The position numbers and the translations under genes are program-made. The notes beneath the pieces were generated by a model. The model was not told where the DNA came from and did not search any database. It was given only the letters and a program-made list of their open reading frames with translations. A stretch of 64,000 nucleotides of DNA from Rallus limicola (Eukaryota; Chordata; Aves; Gruiformes; Rallidae). The stretch covers positions 10,956,501 to 11,020,500 of the forward strand of contig JAKCOZ010000021.1 in NCBI GenBank assembly GCA_022605955.1, in the 5' to 3' direction. This document shows, piece by piece, positions 1-10,920 of the stretch; position 1 is the first letter of the stretch; each line of letters opens with the position of its first letter.

Positions 1-2081
1 AAGGACTTTTTGATGCCACCAACTAAAAACCATGTCATAAACAACATCCAAGGAAAAGTTTTAGCTATGGGAAATGAGGTTTTAAATTAAACATCAATTT
101 CTTTCTGAAAAGCGGATGCTTCATACCATAGTGCATTTGAACAGCTACTGACCCTTCAGGCACACTGCAAGGAAGCCTGCTCCTGCTCAACAACAAACTC
201 TTTTCTCCAAGCAGGAAAGTTCATTTATCCCTGTTTCACAGATGGGCATCTAGAGCCCAGACCCCATGTCCTATCCCTGTGGAAGGATGCACATACGTAT
301 CCAAGGTGGGGGCGAGGTGGAACAGAAACAACTAAACCAGCTGTGGAACATACAACATTTACTCACTGACCCTTTGTCACCCATATTTTTACACCTATCA
401 CTACTCAAAGGCAACCAGCCCTCGCTGGGGTAAAAGCACAGCATTGCCATAGCACAGGGACTAGTCGGTGCATTCATTACCTAGAGAAAATACTGGTTAC
501 AAAGATTCCCTCTCTCACCCCTTTTTTTAGAGGGGTTCTAAATAACTCAGGGTGGCTGAGGCTCTTTTGTCCCATATTTGGACATTTTGGAGCATGAAGG
601 AACAAATTTTCACAGATTTTAGGAGGTTTGTTGAGATGGTTCATCTGAAAAACCCCCCATCAGTGGTAGCTTTGTGACACACAGCATAAACTTCTGAAGC
701 CTTGGACTGCTACAAGTGTTGAAGGACAACATCTAACTGTTTACAATTGGAAAGTCTAAATAAATATTCACTACCAATCAAGATTAAGAAAATCTTGCAG
801 ACTTAAGACTAGTTACACAAAATGTACAGCACGAGCTGAACAACGTTCTCAGATAAATCTTTTTCTATAATATTTGGGCAAGCCAAGGTCCATCTCAAAG
901 GCAACATGTACTGTAGAAAAAGATGATGCACTTTCTGAACGCTGGCAAGATGAATTTTCAAGGGTGGAAATGCTCTATATTAAGCAAATTAGTTCAGGAG
1001 CTAAGATATGGATTAATAATATGAGAACAGGTGATGGAAAGTGAAAATTTGAAAGTAAAATCTGAAGGAAAAGAAGGAACTAGCAGATGCACAGACAAAC
1101 CAGACCGTTCCAAACAAAATGCAAAATAATAAACCAGAAAGTGATAAGTCAATTCATGAATAAAGATAAATGCTTAAAAGCTTACTTCTAGCTGAATTAG
1201 TCCTGAGACAAAATATTTTAATGATCCTTTTTTCCTGCAGTGGAACACATGAACAAACCCCACTGACACCGATCACAGCTAGCACAGTATCAGTGCTCAG
1301 ATCTCCTCTATTGTTCCAGCTGCACCTTACAGAACTCAGGTAAGATAGTCAGCCTCTCAGCCAGGAAGGTGAAGCAATTAAATAACTTTTTGGGTTTGTT
1401 TAATTTTTTTTTTTTTTTTTTTTTTTTTAAAGTTCCTATGGCCTCAGAATGAAGTTGCTTTTCTTCAGCAGGATCTGAAAGGCAGTTTTCACTTTTGCTC
1501 TGACTTTGTACAGTTAAGACATCCCAAATTTACTTCAACCTAGGAATACTTTTAATTTTGCCACAAAATACCTAATACTTTGGCTGACTGGTACTGATGG
1601 TGAAAAAATGATTAATGATAAATGATTAATGATAAATGTAATGAAAATTTTGACACAAAGGAGTGGCTGCTTAAAATTATAATAATAATAATGACTGTAT
1701 CTTGCATACATCCATTAAGGAGTGTTCTGAAGTGAGATTCTGATTCAACCTCAGAAAATAGAAAATACAGTAAAAAATTCAACTCATTTGCTCTTTAAAC
1801 TTTCATCAAGATGTGACAGACATCCAATGAATATCTCTGCAAGTCTGAGCATACAAATTTGCTGCATATATAATCAATAGACAAATCAGAGATGCTATAG
1901 CTGCATCATTAAAACTCAAGTTTTGATCTTCACCAGTGTCTAAAAAAAAGACATTTCTGCCAGTTTGAGCAAGGGAACTTGCATGTTCCAGTTCGAAGAG
2001 AGAAGATTTTATAAATACACTATTCCAAAAGCAGACAAAGGGCTTCATTCAGGTATTTTATTTCACTGCTATATATGTGTG

Positions 2082-2116
<35 letters not shown>

Positions 2117-2649
2117 TTAGCCTTCTTTTACATTCCAATTTATGTTCCTCCCAGGTTTGCCTTAAACCTGCCAGAAAAGCAATTACAAAAATACCCAACA
2201 GATGAATAAATCAGAAAAATGGCTGTCAACACCACAACTAGAGTATCACCTCGATGGACAGCCCAGACGCTCCAAACCCCCTGTAACCTCTAGGAAAGAC
2301 AGAAGCAGCAGAGATATTTAAAAGGAACTTGTTGCTGTTACATCTCCTGAAAAAAAACAACTAGTGTCGTGACCAAAAACCAGGGAAAAAGCAAAGTGAG
2401 CCGGGTGCAGTGATGGCTGCCAAACCCAGCGGGCAACCAGGAGAAAGTGCAACGATGCCAGTGTTCAGAAGGAAAGCTAATGCTGCTAATACCAGCTGTC
2501 TCGGTGTTTGCACTGTAATCTGTACCAGGAGAAGGCTGGGGGCGTCTCCTGCTGTTGTCACCGTACCTACACCTTCCCCAGAACAGGCAGACAAGTCTGG
2601 TTCAGTCTCGGGAGATGGCGTGCCCCCGAGACTTCGCAGAAGTCTCCGG
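1..2649. other. Left flank without a recognised gene
   Basis: I find no frame here that resembles a known protein on either strand. It contains a 25-nt T run (1404-1428), an alternating TG/TA/CA microsatellite (2071-2116), and one stretch on the plus strand bounded by good splice signals (1241-1339, described under findings). If the CpG island to the right promotes leftward transcription, this stretch would be the first intron of that unit. That is inference only. Confidence 0.5.
2071..2116. repeat. TG/TA/CA microsatellite
   Basis: A short ATATATGTGTGT start is followed by a (TA)n core and an (AC)n tail. The order TG, TA, CA makes the tract partly self-complementary, so it could fold into a hairpin or adopt an alternating purine-pyrimidine structure. 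Such tracts are usually length-polymorphic. Confidence 0.9.
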
Positions 2650-3413
2650 TTGTTGTCACCCACTCGGGGCAGCCCGGAGAGGCAGGGTGGCTGCAGCCGC
2701 TTTCTCCAAGTGGTTCGGGAAGCCTAAACCGGCCGTGCCGCCACCGACCCCAGCGCCGGGGGAGGCCGGAGCCACCACTGTCTCCCTCCGCGCTGGAAGG
2801 GGGATTTCGGGCAAGGGAGGATCGCTCGCATCACCTGCCCGGCGCACTCGGGGTGCCCGGTGCTGTTGCCAGCCCCGTCCCACGGCGGTCAGGGAGCCCA
2901 GCCCCGCCGCTGTCACTCCCCTCGCAGGGGCCGGCAGGGTCGCCCACCACGCCCGTGCTCGCCCCGCGGGCTTGGGGGCGCCGCGGCCGCTCGGGCAGGG
3001 AGGGCGGGCTGGAGCCCACGCAGCCCCCGCCAGCGGCCCCATCGAGGCTCAGCGGGGGCGGCCCCGCGGCTCGCCCGCCGCGACCTGCCCCGCTCCCCCC
3101 GCCCCCTACCCCGCGCCGAGCGATACCCCGCTCCGGGCCCCCGCCAAACGGTGGGGACAGGACCGGGGGCTTCTCCCCCGGCCCACCACCGCCCCCGGGA
3201 GCCGGGCAAAGCCCCGTGCGGGGCGGGGACGCGGCGGGGGCAGAGGAGGGAGAGGAGGGGGAGCAGGGGGGCGGGCCCGCCCGCCGCGGGGGCAGTCCCC
3301 TCCCCACAGCCCCGCCGGCACGGCTCGGCGCGGCCCCCGCTAGGCCCCGCCGCCGCCACCCCCCGCCCCGCTGCCTCGGCGCCGGGGGGAGCCCGGGCCG
3401 CCTCCCCCCTCAC

Positions 3414-3600
3414 CTGGCTGCCTGGGCTGCGGCTCCCGGGCCGGCTGGTGGTGCGGGCCAGCGGGCGGCTCAGTCCATGGGCCGGGTCCCGGGGGGGGGG
3501 GGGCCGGGGGGCGACCGCGGCAGCGGAGGGAGGCGGCGGGCACAGGGCAAACACTAAAGAGAATGAGCGGGGCCAGCTCCGGCCGGGGAGGAAGTGACGG
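3414..3600 (-). other. Candidate non-coding first exon, leftward transcript
   Basis: Read on the minus strand, the CpG island contains a strong splice donor, CCAG followed by GTGAGG, with the last exon base at 3414. CCAAT boxes and an ETS-like site lie just upstream (3587-3690). This is the expected arrangement for a short 5'-UTR exon of a gene running left out of the window. The start is not defined (about 3560-3620). No coding exon for it is visible in 1-2600, so the gene is unidentified. Confidence 0.35.
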
Positions 3601-3730
3601 CACCGCGCCGGGAGGCGGGGCAGGCCTCAAGCCAATCGAGAGCGGTCGAGCCCCCACGGGCGCCACCTCCCTCCGCGCTCTCAGCCAATGGACGTGGCGG
3701 CCGGCTGGGAGCACCGCCTCCTCCGCGGCG

Positions 3731-3806
3731 ACTACAAGTCCCGGCGTGCCTCGCGGAAGAGCGGCAGCCCGCCTTGGGGTGGAGGGACTACAGTTACCGG
3801 CGCGCC
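3731..3806 (+). promoter_or_regulatory. Two ZNF143/Staf-type motifs
   Basis: ACTACAAGTCCCGGCGTGCC at 3731-3750 and ACTACAGTTACCGGCGCGCC at 3787-3806 both follow the ACTACAAnTCCCnGnnnGC pattern bound by ZNF143/Staf in vertebrate promoters. Their starts are 56 bp apart and in the same orientation. Pairs of such sites are typical just upstream of start sites, including divergent pairs. The match is by eye. Confidence 0.65.
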
Positions 3807-3833
3807 CCGCGCCCGTTAGGGCCGGCGTCCACC

Positions 3834-3850
3834 GCCAAGATGGCGGCGCC
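3834..3850 (+). promoter_or_regulatory. YY1-type initiator-proximal motif with ATG
   Basis: GCCAAGATGGCGGCGCC contains the AAGATGGCGGC core of the YY1 site often found just downstream of a start site, oriented with transcription. Here that orientation means rightward transcription starting near 3800-3830. The embedded ATG (3840-3842) opens a 47-codon frame ending at 3983, with no recognised product and no strong internal donor, so I do not call it a gene. Confidence 0.5.
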
Positions 3851-4420
3851 AGCGGAGTGGCCGGCTACCCCCTCCCCCTGCGCTCCGGTGTCGTCTAGCG
3901 GGCCGCTCCCGGCCGCCCTCCTTTGGGCCACGTCTGCCTCCCGCCCCAGGGACGCGCAGCCCCGTTCGCTCAGCGGGCGATAGCGCCTCGAGTCCTTGGG
4001 GCTGCGGAGGGTTCGCACGCACGGCCGGGCCGCGGCCCCGCGGGAGCGGAGCCCCCCAGGGGCCAGGCCGCCGCCCGCCGCTGGGAAACTAGCTGCGTAT
4101 GAGGCTCCCGCGGCGCGGCGAGGGGCTGGCGAGTCTCCCGGCCGGCCGCCCAGCGGCACCGCACACCCCCGGGGCAGGGGCTTCCCAGCGGCCCGGCCGC
4201 CCGCTCCGTGCTGGATGCTTCGCTTCTCTGTGGGTAGCGCAGTGACACGTACGTGGCATCCCCGCTGCCCGCTCCCATCCCTGCGTTTCTGGCAAGAGCC
4301 TGAAGCGGAAGAGATGCAGAAGTTGCCGGGCCCCGGGAAGCTGCTCTGTCCTCGCAGGGAGAAGCGAGGCGAGGAGGGGGAAGGAGGCCCAGGACTGGCT
4401 GCGTCCCACACGGGTTAAGC

Positions 4421-7400
4421 ATCAGGGTAAAGTTGTTTTCAGGGAAGGAGTTAATAGCAAATGTCACCGACACCGCTAAGAAAGGGGATTTAACGAAACC
4501 TCAGATTTCAAAACACGTGGGTGGGACGAAACGATCGAGCTGAACCTCGCACAAGTAAAACCGGTAACTACGTATGTGCCAGACCTTTGAAGAGATCCCG
4601 CCCCTGTGTGTAGAGCTGCACACGACTGACATCATTTAACTGCAGCTGATTGCATTTAGATTCCAGATCTGAGTTTGAATATGAAAGGCACGTGAACTAA
4701 ATCCGGTTAGTTCCCATGTGCAGCTTTAATTTGCTTTCTATGTGTCTATCACCTGGCTTCCCAAAACTCCCCCAACTACCAATAATCACCTGCCTCTACC
4801 TTTGCACCATGGCTCTTGGTGATTTTGTGATTGGCTTTGCTGGACTCTGGAAATGACAACCTGGAGTCAATCCATACACATTAGTTAAGTCAAAATAGAG
4901 ATAGGACTGTATTTATTTTGCATTAAGAAAGCAAGAATTCCAGCATGCCACCTCTGAAGTCTGTAATTTCTAGTAATGTTACATTTGTCATATAAATGGA
5001 GACTTCAAATAGTGTTGTGTTGCTTCAGATGCCATAGTTCTTGAGAGAACTCTTCTGACATAGTGCATTTCCCTTCCTGCATCCTTGTAGCAATCAAAAT
5101 GCTCTACAAAGTTTAAATAAATGCCACCATTCATTTTTCTAAAGTTAATGATTAAAGACATCCCTTTTCCTAACCTGTACAATTTCTTAAAGCAACACAA
5201 CTGCATCTCCTAGCAAAGCAGCTAGCAAAAATTGCAGCGTGACACTCAACAGTCCCCAGTTGTGCTAGAACAGGTGAATCCACTCAGCCAGAAAAAGATA
5301 CCATGAGAACTTTTTTGGTTTAGAAATATTTTATCTTTCTTAATAGGTAAAAATACATTTTAAATTACAGGTTGCATTCAAACCCTATGGCATCATCAAA
5401 CTGCGAGTCAGTAACTCCTGCCACTGTCTGGCAATATAATTTGGCATCCAGCCCACAACATTTACGAACCGAACACGTGTAAATGCAGAAGCCTTCATGG
5501 TTAGTGAGGAGAATCACAACTACAACATTTCAGCAAAACCAAATCAGAAATAAAACCCAACATACCTAAAGCTCCATATCCATGTCTGTATTAGTGCTGA
5601 TATGGATCCAAAGACACCATAAGGAAAATACATCATACACTTAAAATCAATAGACAATATAGCATTTAGAAGACATTCTCCAAATATAAGTATATAGATA
5701 TATATCCCATATCACATTTAAACATCTATTCATATGTTCTTGTGGTCTGTTGCATAATAACATGTGCTGTTAGATGCTTTAATTATTTCAAGCCAGCAAC
5801 AGTTATATTTCAGAAGGAAATGACATTTCAACTGTTGTGTAATCATTGCTGCAAGGCTTCATGTTGTCTCTAACAGAAACATTTGTGCAGGTTTTTTGTA
5901 GAAAGTTAGGTGGAGAAGGGAATTACACAGCTTCTTGGTCATTTTTTGTTTGTTTTCCCCAGATTGAGTTACATCAAAATTCATTTTTGTGTTCTCTTTT
6001 TCCAGAAGCTTGTGAACATCTGTGTAAGTGCAAACCCTGGATGATTAGGACAAGAAGTATCCAGAGCCAGATTGCAAAGTTGACCATAATTTAAAGAAAT
6101 ACATGTATAATTCAAAAGTCTGAGGAGCACTCAGCATACCACCTCAAATACCCAACATGTTTGTCCTTCCATTTCAAGGATATTTACTCCTCTAGTACAT
6201 ATGTGATTATTCATTTGAAAATGTTACAAGAGATTTTTCCACTCTTCTTTATATAGCAGCTTAAACAAGGACAAGGCTATTTCTAGCTAATAAGTTTGTA
6301 AAGTATTCAAAATTTTCATTGTGTTTATGCAAGAAGCAGTACTGTCATTACAGTACTTTCAGATGTTCATGTAGAAATCTGATATTTGCTGTTAATATAT
6401 TTTTCTTTGTTAAATACTTACTTCAAAATACTCCTTGTATCAGCCACAAAACCAGAGTGTGAATCTCTCTTCACAGCTTTTGAAAATGAAAACATTTTTC
6501 TAGGAAGCTGAATATGTGAACAGGCTGTGCTACACCCCAGTACTCTGCTTTTCTGACACGTTACTCACTGGTAACAAAATACCTTTTACTTTCCATTAAA
6601 ATTTATTACTTTAATATTAAGCTATTTTCTTCTATTCTCATCTTAAATACAATCCAGTAAGCCCAGCATAGGCTTTGACCTCATGTGAATTAGAAAATTG
6701 TTATTTTGAAAGAAAAGTTTAAAGCCTGTAGTCACTTTGCAAGTAGGTGTCAAGAGAGGCCACTGAGCTTTTTGTGTGCTAGCTGCTGTCTCCTGTTAAA
6801 GCTCATATTCCCCAAGAACACCTCAGATTTCCTCTAAACTATATTAAAGTTGATTTAAATAACTAAGGGGTAAGGGAAATGAAAGCTTTTATCCTGCTGG
6901 GTAGATTTACTGACAGATTTACATTTTCAGAGAGAAGTCCTGCCTGGAGTGTATCTCTGACAGTTAAGAGCTGCACAACTTTAAGAGCAAATGCCTGAAA
7001 GAGGGGAAAAGGTCTCACCCTGCTGCTGAAGGCTGAAAGAATACACAATGACTCTTTCAGCTTTTTTTTTGTTGTTGAAACTGCAAAACCAGTAATAGTT
7101 ATTGAGAAACACTATTGTTTCTGTGAAGAAAGGATTAAACTCTTTTAAGATTAATATCAAGGTGTGACAGGACCTTTGGGAGCAGGAAAGCCCAAGCCAT
7201 TCTGGAGCACAGGTATAGCTGTATCCAGACCAGCTTTCCATGATCTCCTGAATGCTCGCTTCGTGCTCCAGTAAATCCAGCTGGATGCCTGGATCTCTGC
7301 ACTGCCACAGCCAAGCTGGTTTTATTACCTGTTAGTGCAGGTGTACTACAGATGCTGGGTTACAAACTTCTCTGAAGTTTCAGCAAATACTTTCACCAGC

Positions 7401-10400
7401 ATTTTTGACAGAAAATGTACAAGAATGAGTGAACTTCAGGGAAGGGTGAAGAACCAAGAGAGTGCTGTGACCAGCTTTGAGCTGGAATCTCACACGATGC
7501 CTTAAGGTCAGCTTGTGCTGGGGCCAGTACAAAGATGTGCTCCAACAGCTTTGATCTGGCCTACCCCTTCCTGACACTGCTGCAGCTCTCAGGAAAGCTG
7601 TTCTCAGGGAAAGGTCATGGAACAAATACTGAAGGACGTGCATCAACCGAGGGAGTGCAGCCTGATGGAAGGCACACACTCAGGCAAACAACTGAGAGAC
7701 TAAAGAAAACCCTGTTTCCTGAAAGTGAAAGACAGCAGAGAGAAAGAAAGTGTGCTGACCTCATCAGAGAATTTTTAGAATGAAACATCTGGCTCACTGA
7801 GAGGACAACTCTTATCTTGACATGTGTTTGTGGGAAGGAAGAGGGAAATAGAACTTGGCTTTAGTGTGTGCTGCCACCACTACAGGAATGCTGGTAGTAC
7901 TGTGGCCCAAGAAAACAGGAATACCTACTAGTCTTGAGGGTACTGGTAGTTTACTTTTTACTGAAACAAACTATCTGGTATTTCTTCTGCCACAAAGTCT
8001 TGGCAAGTTATTTAGAAGCTGATTGCCACAAGTCAGGCAGCAGGCTCCAGCAAGGACAGTAGATCTCTGGTGCCAAAAGATTCTTCACCCATTTTATACT
8101 CAAGGAGGAGCACATTATCCCCCGTCCTTGACCTTGAATTGTAATAATCTGCTATTAGTAGCTGCAGAGAATTGTCTGCCTGTTTTCAGAAGTGATTCAG
8201 AAAAAGATCTCAGGTGATGAGCTGGGCTTAATTGTCCAACATTGAATTAGATGCACCCAAGCCTGCAGAAGAGCCAGTTGACAACAGGTGTTTCCTGCCT
8301 GAGTTTTCTAAAGAAACTGTTTTTTGCCAACCTTTTGGCAAATTCCTTGTTAAAGGGTGGCCTAGAAAAGTTCAACAATCTTGCAGAAAACCTCTTACAA
8401 CATTGCTTGCATCATTTCCACTAAAATTAACAGAGTTGGAACATTGCATTGCCCACTGAATCTTGAGAACGGGAGGTGTCAGAAGTAGCAATTCGGTCTC
8501 CACCTAAGTGAAGGTGAGGATGATGCCAATAAGCTGTTTGCCTGTACTCTGAAGCAGAGATACACGTGCTTTTGCCTGCACTACACTTGAAAAGGTCATT
8601 TCCCTGAAAGGGCTAAGTGCTTTACACAAACACCCACATGCTTTATGAAATCTGCAGAGTATGTCAGGACTAAGGAACACGTCACTAACAGTGCCACAGC
8701 CATGTCTACAACGTCTAAGTTACTCAACTCTGAGCGAACTAGAGGACAAGTACACTGCTAGGATTTGCTGATCTGAAGTCACTTAGGCACTTATTCACAC
8801 GGAATGTCTGTCCAACAAGTCACACGTTGCAGGAAGTGCAAGAGTGAACACCAAAATTCACTGATAGTTTTCCATTCAGAAGAGCCAATTTTTCTTTGGC
8901 TTCCTTGGAAAAAAAAAAAAAGGTTCTGAGTTGTTGCTGTAAATCCTGTCATTTAAACTACGTTGGTACTGGTAAGAAACATCTGTTCACTCACATACCT
9001 CAGGAACCTGCTCCCAAAAGAAATCTTCCTTGGAACTGCATTAGTAAGACAGTCTAACAGAGCCCCTTAGTAGTGCAAAGTGCTGAAGAACCCCATTTCA
9101 GCACAAGGTTTTCTAGCTACATGCATAATAGGCTGTCTGCTTGAGTGAACTACTGTTACACAACCACCAGCACTAATTTAATTCTGGTTCTTTGAGGCTG
9201 AAGGAAAAAAAGGTCTGCGAGTTCTCTGTAGAACTCTTCTCCCCCTGTTATCCAAGCAAAAAGACAAAGCTGCAGAGCAGACACTATTTTGAGTACCCTT
9301 TTGGCTTGCAGGTTTTGAATGACCACAGCTCAATTAACGTTGCCATTTGAGGTAGGCTTTCAGTTCCTAGCAAATGTCACCCATCAGCCTGTCTGTTGAA
9401 GTTTGTTCTGCAAGGCGCTTCGGCAAACTCATAACACACATCAGTCTCTCCCATCGGCATTAAGGCAGATGCTTTCATGATCACCACTACTATTTCACAC
9501 CTGAGAACTGCTTTCCCTTCATACCTGCATGACAGACCAGATTCAAGAAAACCTGTTGATGCTGACTCATTTAATACATTTTTAGGCACTTAGTAGTTTA
9601 AATCAATTGTCTGACAAGTGATTCCTTTGTATATGAAGACCTGTGGCCAGCATGCACTCCCACATGGCAGCCACAGGCACTAAGGAAGAACTGACAACTG
9701 ATTCGGCTCTATGTTTCACCTTCAGTAAACTCAGTAACTTTCTTGATACAAGGCTCAGCTTCAACAGGCATTCTAACTCCAAAAAACCAGTCCTGATTCC
9801 AGTCATCTGCAGAACTTCTGTGGATAAGTAACAACAACAACAAAAAAATATCTGTCATGTATGACATTTCTTAATATCACACAAGTCTGAGACTTCACTC
9901 TTATTCAAGAGTTTTTCAGCCTCTATAATTAGATTTATTTATATCCCTGCAGTAGGAGTGCTCTAAAAGCCTGTGGTCTGGTAGTTTGGTGCCTGTTCCA
10001 CCTGAGAATGCAGTAAGGCTCCAGCATTTAACTAGTCACTTAAAGAGCCATAACTAAGGTAAACTGATACACTTAGAACTCAAAGCCACCAAATCTCATC
10101 AATGTATTTATGAGGAAGCAGGGAGAACATCTGAGTTAAACTTAACTCTAAGATCACGGCTTCAGTTGTATTCGTCACTAAAAATCCATCTGGAGACTGA
10201 CACCTGCTCCAAGAGGGTGTACTAGCTGCTTTTGCTGCCCTATACTGACATGTCTTGGTCAAAGAGAAGGGGTGCACCTGTTGATGAATATCAAGAGTGA
10301 GAATAGCTTTGGATCTTCTGCCCAAAGCTTTAGATTTACTCTGTATGATCCTGCAACATACTATTAAGATAAAAAAAAATCCTCACAGTCCAGCTATTTG

Positions 10401-10484
10401 ATATTCTATCCTAAGTTTTAAACATGATCTTTTTAAAAACCAATTACATTCTTCTAAAACAGTAAGCGCACAGTGACAGGCATT
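4421..10484. other. Intergenic region between the left CpG island and CSE1L
   Basis: About 6 kb with no frame that matches STAU1, DDX27, PREX1 or any other protein I recognise. The base composition is slightly richer in GC between about 7200-7800 and 8000-9600 than in the rest, and scattered 60-80-codon frames occur on both strands. Two of these, 5365-5519 (minus) and 7535-7783 (plus), are discussed as findings. No clear interspersed repeat was recognised. Confidence 0.5.
5365..5519 (-). other. Unassigned terminal-exon-like stretch
   Basis: On the minus strand a plausible acceptor (TTGCTGAAATGTTGTAG, exon from 5519) is followed by a frame that stays open for about 50 codons to TAA at 5367-5365. 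The predicted peptide has paired cysteines (Cys-Ser-Val-Arg-Lys-Cys-Cys) and ends Gly-Phe-Glu-Cys-Asn-Leu. A second minus frame and one plus frame are also open, so the reading frame is not certain. I recognise no family, and no partner exon was found. Confidence 0.2.
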
Positions 10485-10920
10485 TTAAACAAGAACTTCT
10501 TATTTATTCACAATTTAGATAAAGTTTAAGGAAAGACAAAAGAAATACAAAGGACAACATCAAAATGAAAAGGAATTTTAGTGACCAAAGTGAGTTTCTA
10601 CAGCCAGTGCTCTCCATACATTTCCAAGTGTTGTCTGAACACTGCAGGTGCAGACTTCAAATAAATCCCAAACTGCTATCACTATTCCCTTCAAAATTAA
10701 ACTGGGATGGATGTTAGCCACCTTTTGTCTATGAGCACACAAATGACCAAATTCTTTCAGTTTCTGCATAAAGCCACATTTATCGTTTACAAGATGGGTT
10801 CTGCAATATATTTTCAAGTAGCATTTTTCATTTTGTTGGAGCTCTGCTATAAAAAAAAGTCAGTGTCAACCTTCTGTATAACAAAACAGCTTTTGATCTT
10901 GCTTGTGGAATATATGCAAT
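10485..10920 (-). other. CSE1L: CSE1L 3' UTR
   Basis: This runs from the TGA at 10923-10921 to a polyadenylation signal about 415 nt downstream. Its length is close to that of the mammalian CSE1L 3' UTR as I recall it. No repeat interrupts it. Confidence 0.8.
10503..10508 (-). terminator. CSE1L: CSE1L polyadenylation signal AATAAA
   Basis: A canonical AATAAA on the minus strand, about 415 nt after the stop codon, is the first good signal downstream of the CDS. Cleavage is expected about 15-25 nt further left. Confidence 0.75.

Larger units (their letters stand above)
2650..4420. promoter_or_regulatory. CpG-island promoter, probably bidirectional, genes unidentified
   Basis: The DNA changes abruptly from AT-rich to very GC- and CpG-rich. 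It holds two CCAAT boxes (around 3632 and 3685), an ETS-like GGAAGTGAC (about 3587), two ZNF143/Staf-type elements (3731-3750 and 3787-3806) and a YY1-type element (3834-3850). A 13-G run sits at 3491-3503. Several long open frames occur on both strands, but they are low-complexity Ala/Pro/Gly/Arg frames expected from GC-rich DNA and are not called as genes. In mammals the neighbour beyond CSE1L is STAU1 in tail-to-tail orientation. Nothing here matches Staufen, so the identity of the left-hand transcription unit is open. Confidence 0.75.

Noticed and set aside
226..290. CTGTTTCACAGATGGGCATC resembling a MIR/CORE-SINE core
   Set aside because: Only about 25 nt resemble the consensus and the flanks do not; too short to call.
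2410..4418. Many 100-350-codon frames on both strands in the left CpG island
   Set aside because: They overlap one another in all frames, are Pro/Ala/Gly/Arg-rich and lack any recognisable domain; GC-rich DNA has few stop codons.
9377..9589. 70-codon minus frame with cysteines (GLSCRYEGKAVLRCE)
   Set aside because: Not linked to any other exon, no recognised family, and frames of this length are frequent in this window.
1..10484. STAU1 as the left neighbour
   Set aside because: Expected from mammalian gene order, but none of the Staufen dsRNA-binding domain or C-terminal peptides could be found on either strand.
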